A stretch of DNA of 64,000 nt from contig CBDCVQ010000019.1 in assembly GCA_965223165.1 (NCBI GenBank), positions 248,001-312,000 on the forward strand, written 5' to 3'. The translations under genes and the position numbers were made by a program. This document shows positions 41,585 through 50,246 of the stretch, piece by piece (position 1 is the first letter of the stretch; every line of letters begins with the position of its first letter). The stretch comes from JABDMH01 sp965223165. GTDB lineage: Bacteria; Bacteroidota; Bacteroidia; Chitinophagales; Saprospiraceae. Under the pieces are notes generated by a model that ran no database searches, had not been told where the DNA came from, and saw nothing but the letters and a program-made list of their open reading frames with translations.

Positions 41585-43274
41585 TTATGGCATTCATCGT
41601 AAATGGTACCAGTGTTCCATTCAGTCCACCAAAAACCGACCCTCGTTGATTCCAATCTACATCATACAAATCGTAGGTTCCGGTTAGTCTAACCGAATCT
41701 GAAAACTCCAACCTATACACCGTATAATCGTTGAACACATTGGTGGGATCATAAAACTCATTGTTGGTATCCCGTATCGTAAAAAGCGGTGCCTCCGTCA
41801 CGGTATCTGCCTCAGGGGTCGAAGTACCTACTCCAAAGACGCTGGCGGTCACTGATATGCCATTGCCCAGTTGCGTTGTATCATTTCCATAGAGTGTTAT
41901 CAAACTGGGTAAACTACCCCCTCCCTCGCATGTTAGGGTTTCATTTTCATCCAAGATGCCGTCGTTGTCGTCATCCTTATCACAGAGGTCACCGACCCCA
42001 TCACTGTCACAATCGCCAAAAAAGGGATCACAATTATCAAGCACCACAATGCATACCGTGGCCGTGTCACATAAGGGGGTGGGCATCGTGCTGTCGCATA
42101 CCTCATACATAAACGTGTCAACCCCTACGAATTCGGAATCTGGCATATAGAGAATCGAGCCATCCATATTGATGACTACGGTGCCGTTGGCGGGCCCACT
42201 GCCTGGGATAGTATCTACGCTCGATGGGTCGAGATCTCCGTCGGGGTCACTATCGTTAAGCAAGATGTCGATCACTACAGAGCCCTCAGCAGCCACAGTA
42301 TCCTTGTCATCTATGGCGTCGGGTGGCATCGTCGCTGCCATTACGGTGATACCTCCCACCGTGGTGCTAGACACTGTGTGGGGCGTCGATCCAAATCCAT
42401 CTCCGACCAGCATATAGCTGAAGTCATAATTGCCGCCAGCGGTAGATCCCGGTACCGTGACATCGACCGAGAAATTCCAGGTCTCACCGTCCAAGATCTC
42501 ACCAAAGACCGGATCTTCTCCCGTGTAGGTGACTACGTTTGAAGCCGTGCCACAGGTGGCGTTGACCGTATTGGCACCCGAGTCCGTCGCATCCTGACTG
42601 TTGCAGGCCACAGTCCATCCAGTCGGCAGCGTCACTTGCACCTGGTAGATATACTCCTCGTCCGGCGAATTGTTGAAGACCTGAAAGGTCAAAGTACCGG
42701 TGATCCCTGCCGTGAGCGGATTTCCTGCGGTCAGGGTTAAGGTGGATCCAGTAAGATCATAGGCTGCACCGACGACTCGGTCGATTGCTCCCGCCGATTT
42801 CCGTGGCTGAACCTGGCCGTCCTTACCCGGATTGATGGTCTGATGAGATCTCCCCACAGTCATGGGTCCTACCGAGGGACGCGGCCAGCGCTTTCGTGGT
42901 CGTACGTAGCCATCTGTAACCTGGCTTTCTATCCATCGGGCATTAGCCGAGGGACCCATGGTATGGCCAGCACCGAGGTAGTCCCCGCTGCTAGGCTGCG
43001 TGGACTCATTATCAGCGATGCCGCTTGTATTTTCCCAGTCAAGGGTGCCGTTGTGGGCCTGTGCAAAAAGCTGCCCGGACATGCTTGTTAGCTGGAGGAT
43101 GAGTGCCAGCCATATGCCCAAGTGTGATAATGCCCAAGTCCCTCCTCTTGGGTTGGTCTCATAGGAGCCGCACTGAACGGCTTCGCTCCCTGTGACCACA
43201 GATATCTTACTACCCCTAGGAGGGGTTTCGGCAGGTCTTCGTCTTGTCCAACCCTTCGCGGGTCTTGTATGCAT
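41580..43274 (-). CDS. Giant secreted repeat protein, N-terminal part as read (frameshifted from its body)
   Basis: This ORF ends at a TAA at 41,580, but the next frame continues the same domain without a break, so I treat it as the N-terminus of the giant gene. The start chosen is ATG 43,274; a TTG at 43,295 would add seven residues. Residues about 50-66 are hydrophobic and AQA at about 71-73 fits a signal peptidase I site after an unusually long n-region. Next come a DUF11-like beta-sandwich (about 176-315), a cadherin/Big_9-like domain (about 316-413, with LLNDSDPDGDLD and DGSILYMPD), a TSP3-like Ca-binding segment (about 418-445, DCDSDGVGDLCDKDDDND) and an unrecognised domain (from about 450) that crosses the frame change. 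The protein is clearly exported. The true start could be further downstream, because the n-region is long and no ribosome-binding site decides it. Confidence 0.8.
   Translation of the reverse strand: MHTRPAKGWTRRRPAETPPRGSKISVVTGSEAVQCGSYETNPRGGTWALSHLGIWLALILQLTSMSGQLFAQAHNGTLDWENTSGIADNESTQPSSGDYLGAGHTMGPSANARWIESQVTDGYVRPRKRWPRPSVGPMTVGRSHQTINPGKDGQVQPRKSAGAIDRVVGAAYDLTGSTLTLTAGNPLTAGITGTLTFQVFNNSPDEEYIYQVQVTLPTGWTVACNSQDATDSGANTVNATCGTASNVVTYTGEDPVFGEILDGETWNFSVDVTVPGSTAGGNYDFSYMLVGDGFGSTPHTVSSTTVGGITVMAATMPPDAIDDKDTVAAEGSVVIDILLNDSDPDGDLDPSSVDTIPGSGPANGTVVINMDGSILYMPDSEFVGVDTFMYEVCDSTMPTPLCDTATVCIVVLDNCDPFFGDCDSDGVGDLCDKDDDNDGILDENETLTCEGGGSLPSLITLYGNDTTQLGNGISVTASVFGVGTSTPEADTVTEAPLFTIRDTNNEFYDPTNVFNDYTVYRLEFSDSVRLTGTYDLYDVDWNQRGSVFGGLNGTLVPFTMNAIK
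41583..41586 (-). other. Single-base frame change in a homopolymer of the giant gene
   Basis: On the minus strand the codons run GCC ATA AAA TAA, giving Ala-Ile-Lys-stop. Removing one A from the AAAA run (TTTT on the plus strand) gives GCC ATA AAT AAT ACC ACG and continues directly into the 41-kb open frame. The stop therefore depends on one base in a homopolymer. A sequencing indel is the simplest reading. A real inactivating or phase-variable indel remains possible. Confidence 0.75.
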
Positions 43275-43845
43275 GCTCACGAGTTCGTACAACAATCACA
43301 GGTCACTTCATATGCAGAAGTGACCAAAGGGCACTAGATCATTCTGGGATCTACGTGACGTAGCCTTTCAGCGGGCACGAAGTCTTACGGTGTGCAAACA
43401 AAAAACCAGTGACGCACAGGGGTGGTAAATACCACTGTACATACTCCTCTATTTCAAGTCTTAGGGTGACCCGTGGGTGTCGGCAGATGAAATTCTACCT
43501 TGGACTAGAAGGTTTCAGGGGATAAAACTGACAAAAAAGTATGTTTCTTCAGACACCCAGTCAAGCGCTGAGATACATATATATTTCTTTATCCATACAA
43601 AACTGAAAACGACTTAAATATATATAATTATCCTCCATAATATAAAATATTTGGGACTAAGCTTACGGGTTTTTTAACGAAGCAAAGTCAATTAAATGCT
43701 ACAGCCTGATCTGTGTAAATATTTTGCCTGACCCAAACGATCCTGTGGTAACTCATTCACATCCAAATCCATATATATAAGCCCCTCCCTCCGCGTGTGA
43801 ATTGTTATATATAATAAAATAAATATATGTGGACCTAGGATGTTG
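43275..43845 (-). promoter_or_regulatory. AT-rich leader upstream of the giant gene
   Basis: No credible ORF lies here. The stretch at about 43,560-43,840 is strongly AT-rich (TATATA runs), unlike the GC-rich flanks, as expected for a promoter/leader. I looked for the Bacteroidota pattern (TTTG about 19 nt before TAnnTTTG) on the minus strand and found no convincing match. The promoter assignment rests on position and composition only. Confidence 0.35.
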
Positions 43846-45020
43846 ACAATTGGCCGGAAGCGGCGATAGCGGAATCGACGATGGTAGGTGGCCGGCGATG
43901 GGGTGACGGGGACGGCGATTTGGTGATGGGGCCGGCGATGGGGTGACGGGGGCGGCGATTTGGTGAAAGAGCCGGCGATAAAGGTACTGTCTTAAATTCC
44001 AAATAAAAACGGACTAAAGCCTCTGTCTCTCACAAAAATGGAATCATGCATGAAACCGGCGATAAAGGAATCGCCTCTGCATCGCACAATCGAATCATGC
44101 AGGCCCGAATCCTCTTTCGGGCTGATTGGTTGAGATCAGACGCGGTGATGGAGGAATCAGGCAATTTGGGGCCGGTGATCGGGGGATGGGGCCGGCGATG
44201 GGGGATGGGACCGGCAATGGGGTGACGGGGGCGGCGATGGGATGAAAGAGCCGGCGATAAAGGAATCGCCTCTGCATCGCACAATCGAATCATGCAGGCC
44301 CAAATCCTTTTCGGGCTGATTGGTTGAGATCAGGCGCGGCGATGGAGGAATCAGGCAATTGCGGCCGGCGATGGGGTGATGAAACCGGCGATAAAGGAAT
44401 CGCCTCTGCATCGCACAATCGAATCACGCAGGCCCGAATCCTTTTTCGGGCTGATTGGTTGAAATCAGACGGGCGATGGAGGAATCAGGCAATTGGGGCC
44501 AGTGATTGATGGATGGGGCCGGCAATGGGGTGAAAGAGCCGGCGATAAGGAATCGCCTCTGCACCGCATAAATAGAATCATGCAGGCCCGAATCCTTTTT
44601 CGGGCTGATTGGTTGAGGTCAGACGCGGCGATGGAGGAATCAGGCAATTGGGGCCGGTGATCGGGGGATGAAACCGGCGATGGGGTAATGGAGGCGGTGA
44701 TACGGCCGGCGATAAAGGAATCGCCTCTGCATCGCGCAATCGAATCATGCAGGCCCGAATCCTCTTTCGGGCTGATTGGTTGAGATCAGACGCGGTGATG
44801 GAGGAATCAGGCAATTGGGGCCGGTGATTGGGGGATGGGGCGGCGATTGGGTGACGGGGGCGGCGATCGGGTGATGGGGCCGGCGATAAAGGAATCGCCT
44901 CTGCATCGCACAATCGAATCATGCATGAAACCGGCGATAAAGGAATCGCCTCTGCACCGCATAAATAGAATCATGCAGGCCCGAATCCTCTTTCGGGCTG
45001 ATTCGTTTGGATCACCAAAA
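43846..45020. repeat. Palindrome array 1 (H1/H2 hairpins with G-rich linkers)
   Basis: Non-coding array. Palindrome H1 appears on the plus strand as GCCCGAATCCTCTTTCGGGC or with CTTTTT in the loop, at 44,103, 44,299 (imperfect), 44,432, 44,586, 44,753 and 44,979. Palindrome H2, GGCGATAAAGGAATCGCC, lies near 44,054, 44,254, 44,385, 44,537 (one base shorter), 44,707, 44,881 and 44,934. H2 and H1 are joined by a linker around CGAATCATGCAG that can itself pair. H1 copies are 133-226 bp apart, and the rest is variable G-rich sequence (GGCGATGGGGTGACGGGG). Read in the direction of the gene ending at 45,057, the first H1 lies 58 nt after the stop codon. Confidence 0.85.
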
Positions 45021-45056
45021 AAAATCGTGCCCTTGTGCCTTGGTGCCCAAAAAACA

Positions 45057-46457
45057 TCAGTCCCACAGGTCCTCACCGTATGACCAGCCTTCTCTCACCG
45101 GCTCTTTGATGTACCGGTCAAAATCCTGGTGATTGGTGACCTTCATATGCTCCGCATCGTACTCGATGCGGGTATGGAAGCGCTGCGCCATCACACCGAC
45201 CAAGGCCATCTCCGTCAGGTCGGCCCCGTAGCTGAAGGGAGCACCGACAGCCGGTCCCTCTCCCTTAATGGCATCGATCCATTCTCCCTGAGGATCCTCT
45301 TCGGCTACCCGGGGAATGGTCTGTGCAGGTAAATCTTCATTGAATGCCGCAACCATTTCGGGACTGCCTAGTAGTTGGGGCTTGTTGGGTCGGCCGCCGG
45401 TCATCAAGGAGGCCTTCTCCCCCACCATAATCATTCCTGAGCGAGGCAGTTCGTCGAGATGCCACTCGGGTCGGTTGGCCGGCTGTATCCCTCCTTCAAA
45501 CCAATGGAGCGTCACCGGGGCTTTATCTCCCCTGGCAGGGAAATTAAATTGCAATTGCGAATGATCCGAAATAAAGTCCCTACCAGCAGGCTCCGGGACC
45601 CGAAAGATCGAATCGACCGAGGTCGGCATGCCCAAATCCAAGGACCAAAAGGGAGCGTCCAAAGTATGACAGGCCCAGTCGCCCAGTTCCGCATTTCCAA
45701 AGTCGTGCCATCCCCTCCACCATTTTGGCAAATAATAATGGCTGTAGGGTCGGTCGAGACGAGGTCCTAGCCATGCGTCCCAGTCCACGCCCTCCGGCAC
45801 GGTTTCACCCACGGGAGGATACTGTGGTGGCTTATTAAAATAGCCGGTGTCGCTGAAGTGTGGTCCATTAAACCAGGCGATCACCTCACGTACCTGTCCA
45901 AGCACCCCGGCTTCATACCACTCGCGCACTTTTCGGATGCCATCGGTCGTATGTCCTTGATTGGCCAATTGGCATACGACGCCATAGTGCTCCTCCGCCT
46001 TTTTCAAGGTCCGCAATTCCCAAATATTGTGAGCCAAGGGTTTTTCGACCAACACGTGCTTGCCCAACTGCATCGCCGCCATCGCTGCCGGAAAATGGGT
46101 ATGATCCGGTGTGGCAATGACGACGCCATCGATCTCTCCTGCCATCTTGTCAAACATCCTTCGAAAATCCGTGAATCGGGGCACCTGCGGATGCTCATCA
46201 TATACGGAGGCAGCCCGACGGGCATCCGCATCACAAAATGCCACAATATTATTTTCGGTATTTCCCGCATCGTCGATCCGAGCCGTACCGCGGATGTTCG
46301 CCCGGCCCCTACCCCCTACACCTATGTAGGCTAAGTTTAACCGTGTACTTGGTGCGGCTTTCGCAAAATTTGGCAGAAAAATAAGTCCGGCAGATAACGC
46401 CGAAGACGATGCCAAGAATTTTCGCCTGTCTATGATATTTTGAGAATTCTTTTTCAT
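45057..46457 (-). CDS. Tat-exported Gfo/Idh/MocA-family oxidoreductase
   Basis: 466 residues from ATG 46,457; a TTG at 46,493 would add residues in front of the signal and is unlikely. It has a twin-arginine signal (DRRKFLASSSA, Arg 11-12) followed by a hydrophobic stretch and AKA near residue 34. The Rossmann nucleotide-binding motif is GVGGRGRANI (about 46-55), followed by DHTH (118-121) and EKP (138-140), all typical of the family. Such enzymes use NAD(P) to oxidise or epimerise sugars and derivatives; the substrate cannot be read from sequence. In Bacteroidota, exported members often sit with sulfatases and glycoside hydrolases, as here. The gene is last in the minus-strand sulfatase series, 117 nt after the preceding gene's stop, and is followed by palindrome array 1. 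Confidence 0.93.
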   Translation of the reverse strand: MKKNSQNIIDRRKFLASSSALSAGLIFLPNFAKAAPSTRLNLAYIGVGGRGRANIRGTARIDDAGNTENNIVAFCDADARRAASVYDEHPQVPRFTDFRRMFDKMAGEIDGVVIATPDHTHFPAAMAAMQLGKHVLVEKPLAHNIWELRTLKKAEEHYGVVCQLANQGHTTDGIRKVREWYEAGVLGQVREVIAWFNGPHFSDTGYFNKPPQYPPVGETVPEGVDWDAWLGPRLDRPYSHYYLPKWWRGWHDFGNAELGDWACHTLDAPFWSLDLGMPTSVDSIFRVPEPAGRDFISDHSQLQFNFPARGDKAPVTLHWFEGGIQPANRPEWHLDELPRSGMIMVGEKASLMTGGRPNKPQLLGSPEMVAAFNEDLPAQTIPRVAEEDPQGEWIDAIKGEGPAVGAPFSYGADLTEMALVGVMAQRFHTRIEYDAEHMKVTNHQDFDRYIKEPVREGWSYGEDLWD

Positions 46458-46574
46458 ACATGTAAAATTAGCGATGGTAATTATAGCATCCAATCTCTCA
46501 AGATTGGTTGCTCTCTCGTTTATGCAATAACTGGATAAATAAAATAAGGATTTTCTCTTTTTTCGTCTTCTGCA

Positions 46575-48056
46575 TTAGTCACTGCCGTTAGCTCTCCGCT
46601 GGGCGGCTTTCATTTTTTCGCGCATTGCCTCTAATATCTTTTTCTTTCGGCCGACAAGATTGACATGCTCTTCAGGGTCTTTTCGATGATCGTATAATTC
46701 TTCACCGCCATCATCACCCCACGTGGTGTATCGATACCGTTCCGTCCTTATGGTAGCCGCCCTGCCTCCATAGCTGATACTATAGGCCATCCCATCACTG
46801 GGCTCCGGTACAACGCCATCAAGAATGTGCGCAGCCCGACTACTTCCTTGCAAAATCTCAGGCTGTTTATCGGTCAGTCCACACAATTCCACTAGTGTTG
46901 GATACAAGTCGATCAGCTCGGTAATGTCTTCCATGGTGGTCCCGTGTTTCTGCGGGTGGCGAGGATCAGAAATGATCATGGGTACTCGCACGCTACCCTC
47001 CCACAGGCTGACCTTGGACCAGCAGTCATGCTCCCCCAGATTGTATCCGTGATCAGAAAGGAACACCACGATGGTCTCTTCTCTGACACCCAGGCGGTCG
47101 AGGGCATCGAGCAATCGGCCCACTTGCTGATCCATAAACCGTACGCTAGCCATATAGGCACTGATAGTCTTTTTTTTCTGCCCCTGATCCATCTGCCACA
47201 CGCGTGCATTATTGCGGTGCAGCGCCTGCTCGGGCACATTGTCGCCAACCACCACCTCCGGAATGACCGCCTCATCGACCGGATAGGGCTCAAAGCAATT
47301 CTCGGGGGCGATGAGCGGGACATGTGGCCGCACCAGGCCGACCGCCAGAAAGAAGGGGGCTTCTTTCTTTTCCTTCTGCTTATTCGTTCCATCCGGTGCT
47401 GCAGGCATCACTCGATTTTCAAGGATAGCGATGGCCTGACTGGTCGCGAGGTAATCTGCCTGCGTAAACTCGCGATCATCAGGTATGATCATTCGCGCAA
47501 AATTGGAGCCGTAGTGTAAATTGCCTGGCGAAAGCAACTCCAGCGTGCCTGGGCTCATCGTCTCCGGCCCCATCACATTGTAGGCGTAATCCCAGGAGTC
47601 GGGATCGTCCCCTCCTGGCTCCCCTCGTTCGATGCCACCGGGCACACCCATATGGTAGACCTTTGAGACGCGAGCCGAATAATACCCTTGCTCTCTAAAA
47701 AACCCTGCCAGCGAAGGGTGGTCCGCCAGTGCAGGAGTCACTGCACGAAAACTCCCGATGACGTGGCTATTATTAATGATGCCGTTGGTCTCGCAGTACA
47801 GCCCACTCATGAACGATGCGCGCGATGGGCCGCACAGCGGATATTGACAGTACGCCCGCGAAAATTGCACCCCCTCCTCCGCCAATCGATCAAGATTTGG
47901 CGTATGCTCCTCGATCTCCATGTAGGGACCAATATTCGTATTCAAATCGTCAGAGATAATCAGCAGCACATTGGGTTGAGCCAGGCCCATCGACGGCAAA
48001 AAAGAACACGCCAGGGCCCAAAAAAACATGCGCACCTTCTCACGAAATAAAATCAT
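46575..48056 (-). CDS. Sulfatase, iduronate-2-sulfatase-like, signal peptide
   Basis: 493 residues from ATG 48,056 (a TTG lies one codon earlier). The N-terminus is a signal peptide ending near GLA-QPN (residues 24-29). The metal-binding Asp pair is ISDDLN (36-37). The formylglycine site is LCGPSRASF with Cys75, the residue converted to formylglycine in family S1 sulfatases. LSDHGYNLGEH (about 333-343) supplies further metal ligands, and WSK (about 346-348) adds a conserved Lys. The HGYNLGEH..WSK..LWE pattern resembles iduronate-2-sulfatase-type enzymes; the substrate is inferred only at that level. Length is normal. The start is 12 nt after the stop of the preceding sulfatase gene, so the two are probably co-transcribed. 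Location is periplasmic or extracellular. Confidence 0.95.
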   Translation of the reverse strand: MILFREKVRMFFWALACSFLPSMGLAQPNVLLIISDDLNTNIGPYMEIEEHTPNLDRLAEEGVQFSRAYCQYPLCGPSRASFMSGLYCETNGIINNSHVIGSFRAVTPALADHPSLAGFFREQGYYSARVSKVYHMGVPGGIERGEPGGDDPDSWDYAYNVMGPETMSPGTLELLSPGNLHYGSNFARMIIPDDREFTQADYLATSQAIAILENRVMPAAPDGTNKQKEKKEAPFFLAVGLVRPHVPLIAPENCFEPYPVDEAVIPEVVVGDNVPEQALHRNNARVWQMDQGQKKKTISAYMASVRFMDQQVGRLLDALDRLGVREETIVVFLSDHGYNLGEHDCWSKVSLWEGSVRVPMIISDPRHPQKHGTTMEDITELIDLYPTLVELCGLTDKQPEILQGSSRAAHILDGVVPEPSDGMAYSISYGGRAATIRTERYRYTTWGDDGGEELYDHRKDPEEHVNLVGRKKKILEAMREKMKAAQRRANGSD

Positions 48057-48068
48057 CAAAATATTTTA

Positions 48069-49688
48069 TTAATTCTTCAAATTGTAGAGATCAATATATT
48101 CTTGATCTAATTCTTCCGAGTCCTGATATTTCTCTCTCAACTCCGCTAGCTTCTTGGTCAAATCCTCCACGACACCAGCGTAGGCCGGATCGTGATAGAC
48201 ATTTTTCATCTCATTGGGATCTTTTGCTCGATCATACAGCTCCCACTCATCCACATCGTGATAGAAGTGAGTCATTTTAAACTCTGTAGTGACGATGCCG
48301 TAGTGTCGCTTGACCATGTGCACCGCAGGGTATTCGTAATAATGATAATACACGGCATCTCGATCCCAAGCCGCGTCATCTCCCCGCAGCAGAGGTAGCA
48401 GACTTTCACCCTGCATATCCGTCGGTGCGTCTATACCGGCCGCATCGAGAAAGGTCTGGGCAAAATCCAGGTTTTGCACCATCTCTTGGTTGACACTACC
48501 GGGCGCTACCTTGCCAGGCCAGCGGATCATCAGCGGGGTCTTGAAGGATTGGTCGTAAATAAATCGCTTGTCAAACCAACCGTGCTCTCCCAGATAAAAT
48601 CCCTGATCCGAGGTATAGACTATGATGGTGTTTTCCGCCAGGCCATTTTCTTCCAAATAATCCAAGACGCGACCGACATTGTCATCAACAGATGAAATGC
48701 AGGCCAGGTAATCCTGCATATACCGCTGATATTTCCAACGCATTTTTTCTTCGTCCGTCATATTGGGCCAATGGGTCTTGAAATAGTTATTGATCGAATC
48801 AAGTACTACATCATACTGGGCTCTTTGCTCGGGCGTCGCACGCCCCAGCCGGCGCGTAAAACTATTGGGCACCTCCGGCACCTCCGGCAGCACTTCTCCC
48901 ATTTCGGCTATTGTCTCGGGCCGGATCTTGCTATCATGCCCATAGCGAAGGTGGTACAACAGATTCATCTCGGCAGTGGCTGCAGCTGTACCCCGGCCCT
49001 CATAATTGTCAAACAGCGTTGCTGGTTCCGGAAATTGTCTTTTGGTGAATTCGGCAAATTTATCCGGCCGGGGCCACCAAGGCCGATGCGGTGCCTTGTG
49101 CAGATACATCATCATAAAAGGACGATCGGGATCCCGCTTATTGTCCAACCAGTCCAGCGTGAGGTCGGTGATCAAGTCAGTGACATACCCAATGATCGTC
49201 GTGTCGCCCTGGGGCGTAATAAAATCCGGATTGATGTAATGGCCCTGCCCCGGCAAAATCATAAAATCATCCACGCCCTTGGGATTATTGCCAAAGTGCA
49301 GCTTGCCATACATAGCGGTCTGATACCCGGCCTGCTGAAACAACTGCGGAAAGGTCATCTGGGTGGTGTCAAAGGGAAATCGATTATCAATCTTGCCATG
49401 CATATGCGTGTGCTTACCGGTCAGGATGGTGGCTCGACTGGGTGCACAAATGGAATTGGTCACGCAAGCGTTGGCAAACCGCATACCTTCCTTGGCGATG
49501 CGATCGATGTGGGGCGTCTGGATCAAATGATCTTGATAGGCGCTGATCGCCTGATAGGCATGATCATCTGACATGATGAAAAGAATGTTGGGTCTAGAAG
49601 GGGTCTCCTCGGTGCAAGCGATGAGACTTGCCAGAAGAAAGCTGCCCAGGCATAGGTAGGCCCAGACGGAAAAGCATGGTCGCTTCAT
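48069..49688 (-). CDS. Lipoprotein sulfatase, N-acetylglucosamine-6-sulfatase-like
   Basis: 539 residues from ATG 49,688. This start gives a clean lipoprotein signal with LIAC (Cys25). An in-frame ATG at 49,754 lies inside the terminal repeat of a MITE-like element and is rejected. Motifs: MSDDHA (Asp41-42, metal), SICAPSRATILTG (Cys81, formylglycine precursor), KLHFGNNPKG, and SDQGFYLGEHGWFDKRF, a signature I associate with GlcNAc-6-sulfatase/mucin-desulfating enzymes (SulfAtlas S1_11-like, from memory). It likely removes 6-O-sulfate from an amino sugar or a similar hexose at the cell surface. The MITE lies directly upstream, so any promoter must lie in or beyond that element. Confidence 0.94.
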   Translation of the reverse strand: MKRPCFSVWAYLCLGSFLLASLIACTEETPSRPNILFIMSDDHAYQAISAYQDHLIQTPHIDRIAKEGMRFANACVTNSICAPSRATILTGKHTHMHGKIDNRFPFDTTQMTFPQLFQQAGYQTAMYGKLHFGNNPKGVDDFMILPGQGHYINPDFITPQGDTTIIGYVTDLITDLTLDWLDNKRDPDRPFMMMYLHKAPHRPWWPRPDKFAEFTKRQFPEPATLFDNYEGRGTAAATAEMNLLYHLRYGHDSKIRPETIAEMGEVLPEVPEVPNSFTRRLGRATPEQRAQYDVVLDSINNYFKTHWPNMTDEEKMRWKYQRYMQDYLACISSVDDNVGRVLDYLEENGLAENTIIVYTSDQGFYLGEHGWFDKRFIYDQSFKTPLMIRWPGKVAPGSVNQEMVQNLDFAQTFLDAAGIDAPTDMQGESLLPLLRGDDAAWDRDAVYYHYYEYPAVHMVKRHYGIVTTEFKMTHFYHDVDEWELYDRAKDPNEMKNVYHDPAYAGVVEDLTKKLAELREKYQDSEELDQEYIDLYNLKN

Positions 49689-49737
49689 AAGTTGCGCTGA
49701 TGTATGGTACGTAGGCAAACCAGTGGATGATCGCATT

Positions 49738-49963
49738 CTAGTAGAGTTTCCCATTACATCTTGTGGTTAGTTCTAATGTCTTTGGTCCGCATACTTCGTT
49801 CCAAAGCCTCGCCATAGCTAGGGCTAGCCGCCCTACCCGCTGTCGCGGTTCCCTCACTTCTCGCATTGTCATGCTCGACTCTACGAGATCGTTCGGTCAT
49901 GCCTCGTCTGCGAACAAAATCCTATTAGAATTATTCAACATATCTAATGCGAAACTCTACTAG
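49738..49963. mobile_element. MITE-like element, 226 bp, with terminal inverted repeats
   Basis: The left end CTAGTAGAGTTTCCCATTA (49,738-49,756) and the right end TAATGCGAAACTCTACTAG (49,945-49,963) are inverted repeats matching at 18 of 19 positions. Similarity continues inward with gaps to TTCTAAT on both sides, about 41 bp in all. There is no transposase. An internal inverted repeat CTTTGG/CCAAAG lies near the left end. The outer CTAG (or TA within it) may include a target duplication. It sits between two sulfatase genes that would otherwise form one operon. Confidence 0.72.
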
Positions 49964-50246
49964 TGCTCGGAAGATACTCAGTTTGGCCGACAATCGACAA
50001 AGTAGTGGTCTGCATGAGAGAGCTCACAGTTGGGGCGTCAGGTTGCTAGCGGACGGAGATTAGCATGGGTGTCAGGCGTTAATCGTGCGGCTGTTGAATT
50101 TGTTGAGCATGATGTAGTATGTACATGCAGGACGGTATCTTAGCTCTCCTGAGCACTGATGGACAAACACGGGTGCCATTTGTGATACTCACTGGGCGTT
50201 TGCGCGACGACAGGATGTGCATAGCCCTGTACCGAAGCTTGCGGCG
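49964..50246. other. Intergenic stretch, nothing recognised
   Basis: About 280 bp lie between the MITE-like element and the stop codon of the next sulfatase. I see no credible ORF, hairpin array or known RNA. It may hold a promoter for the downstream sulfatase, but no motif supports that. Confidence 0.4.

Noticed and set aside
41580..41590. Programmed ribosomal frameshift at the homopolymer
   Set aside because: The needed shift is +1 (or -2) at AAA TAA. It lacks a known +1 signal, and a one-base homopolymer indel is simpler. Kept only as a remote option.
44030..44922. Minus-strand ORFs of 60-114 codons rich in Pro, Arg and His in array 1, each with an ARKRIRA motif
   Set aside because: ARKRIRA is simply the H1 palindrome translated. 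Copy spacings (196, 133, 154, 167, 226) break the frame, so no single product is maintained.
49689..49754. Longer N-terminus for the sulfatase ending at 48,069
   Set aside because: The extra codons come from the terminal repeat of the MITE-like element and would bury the lipoprotein signal.
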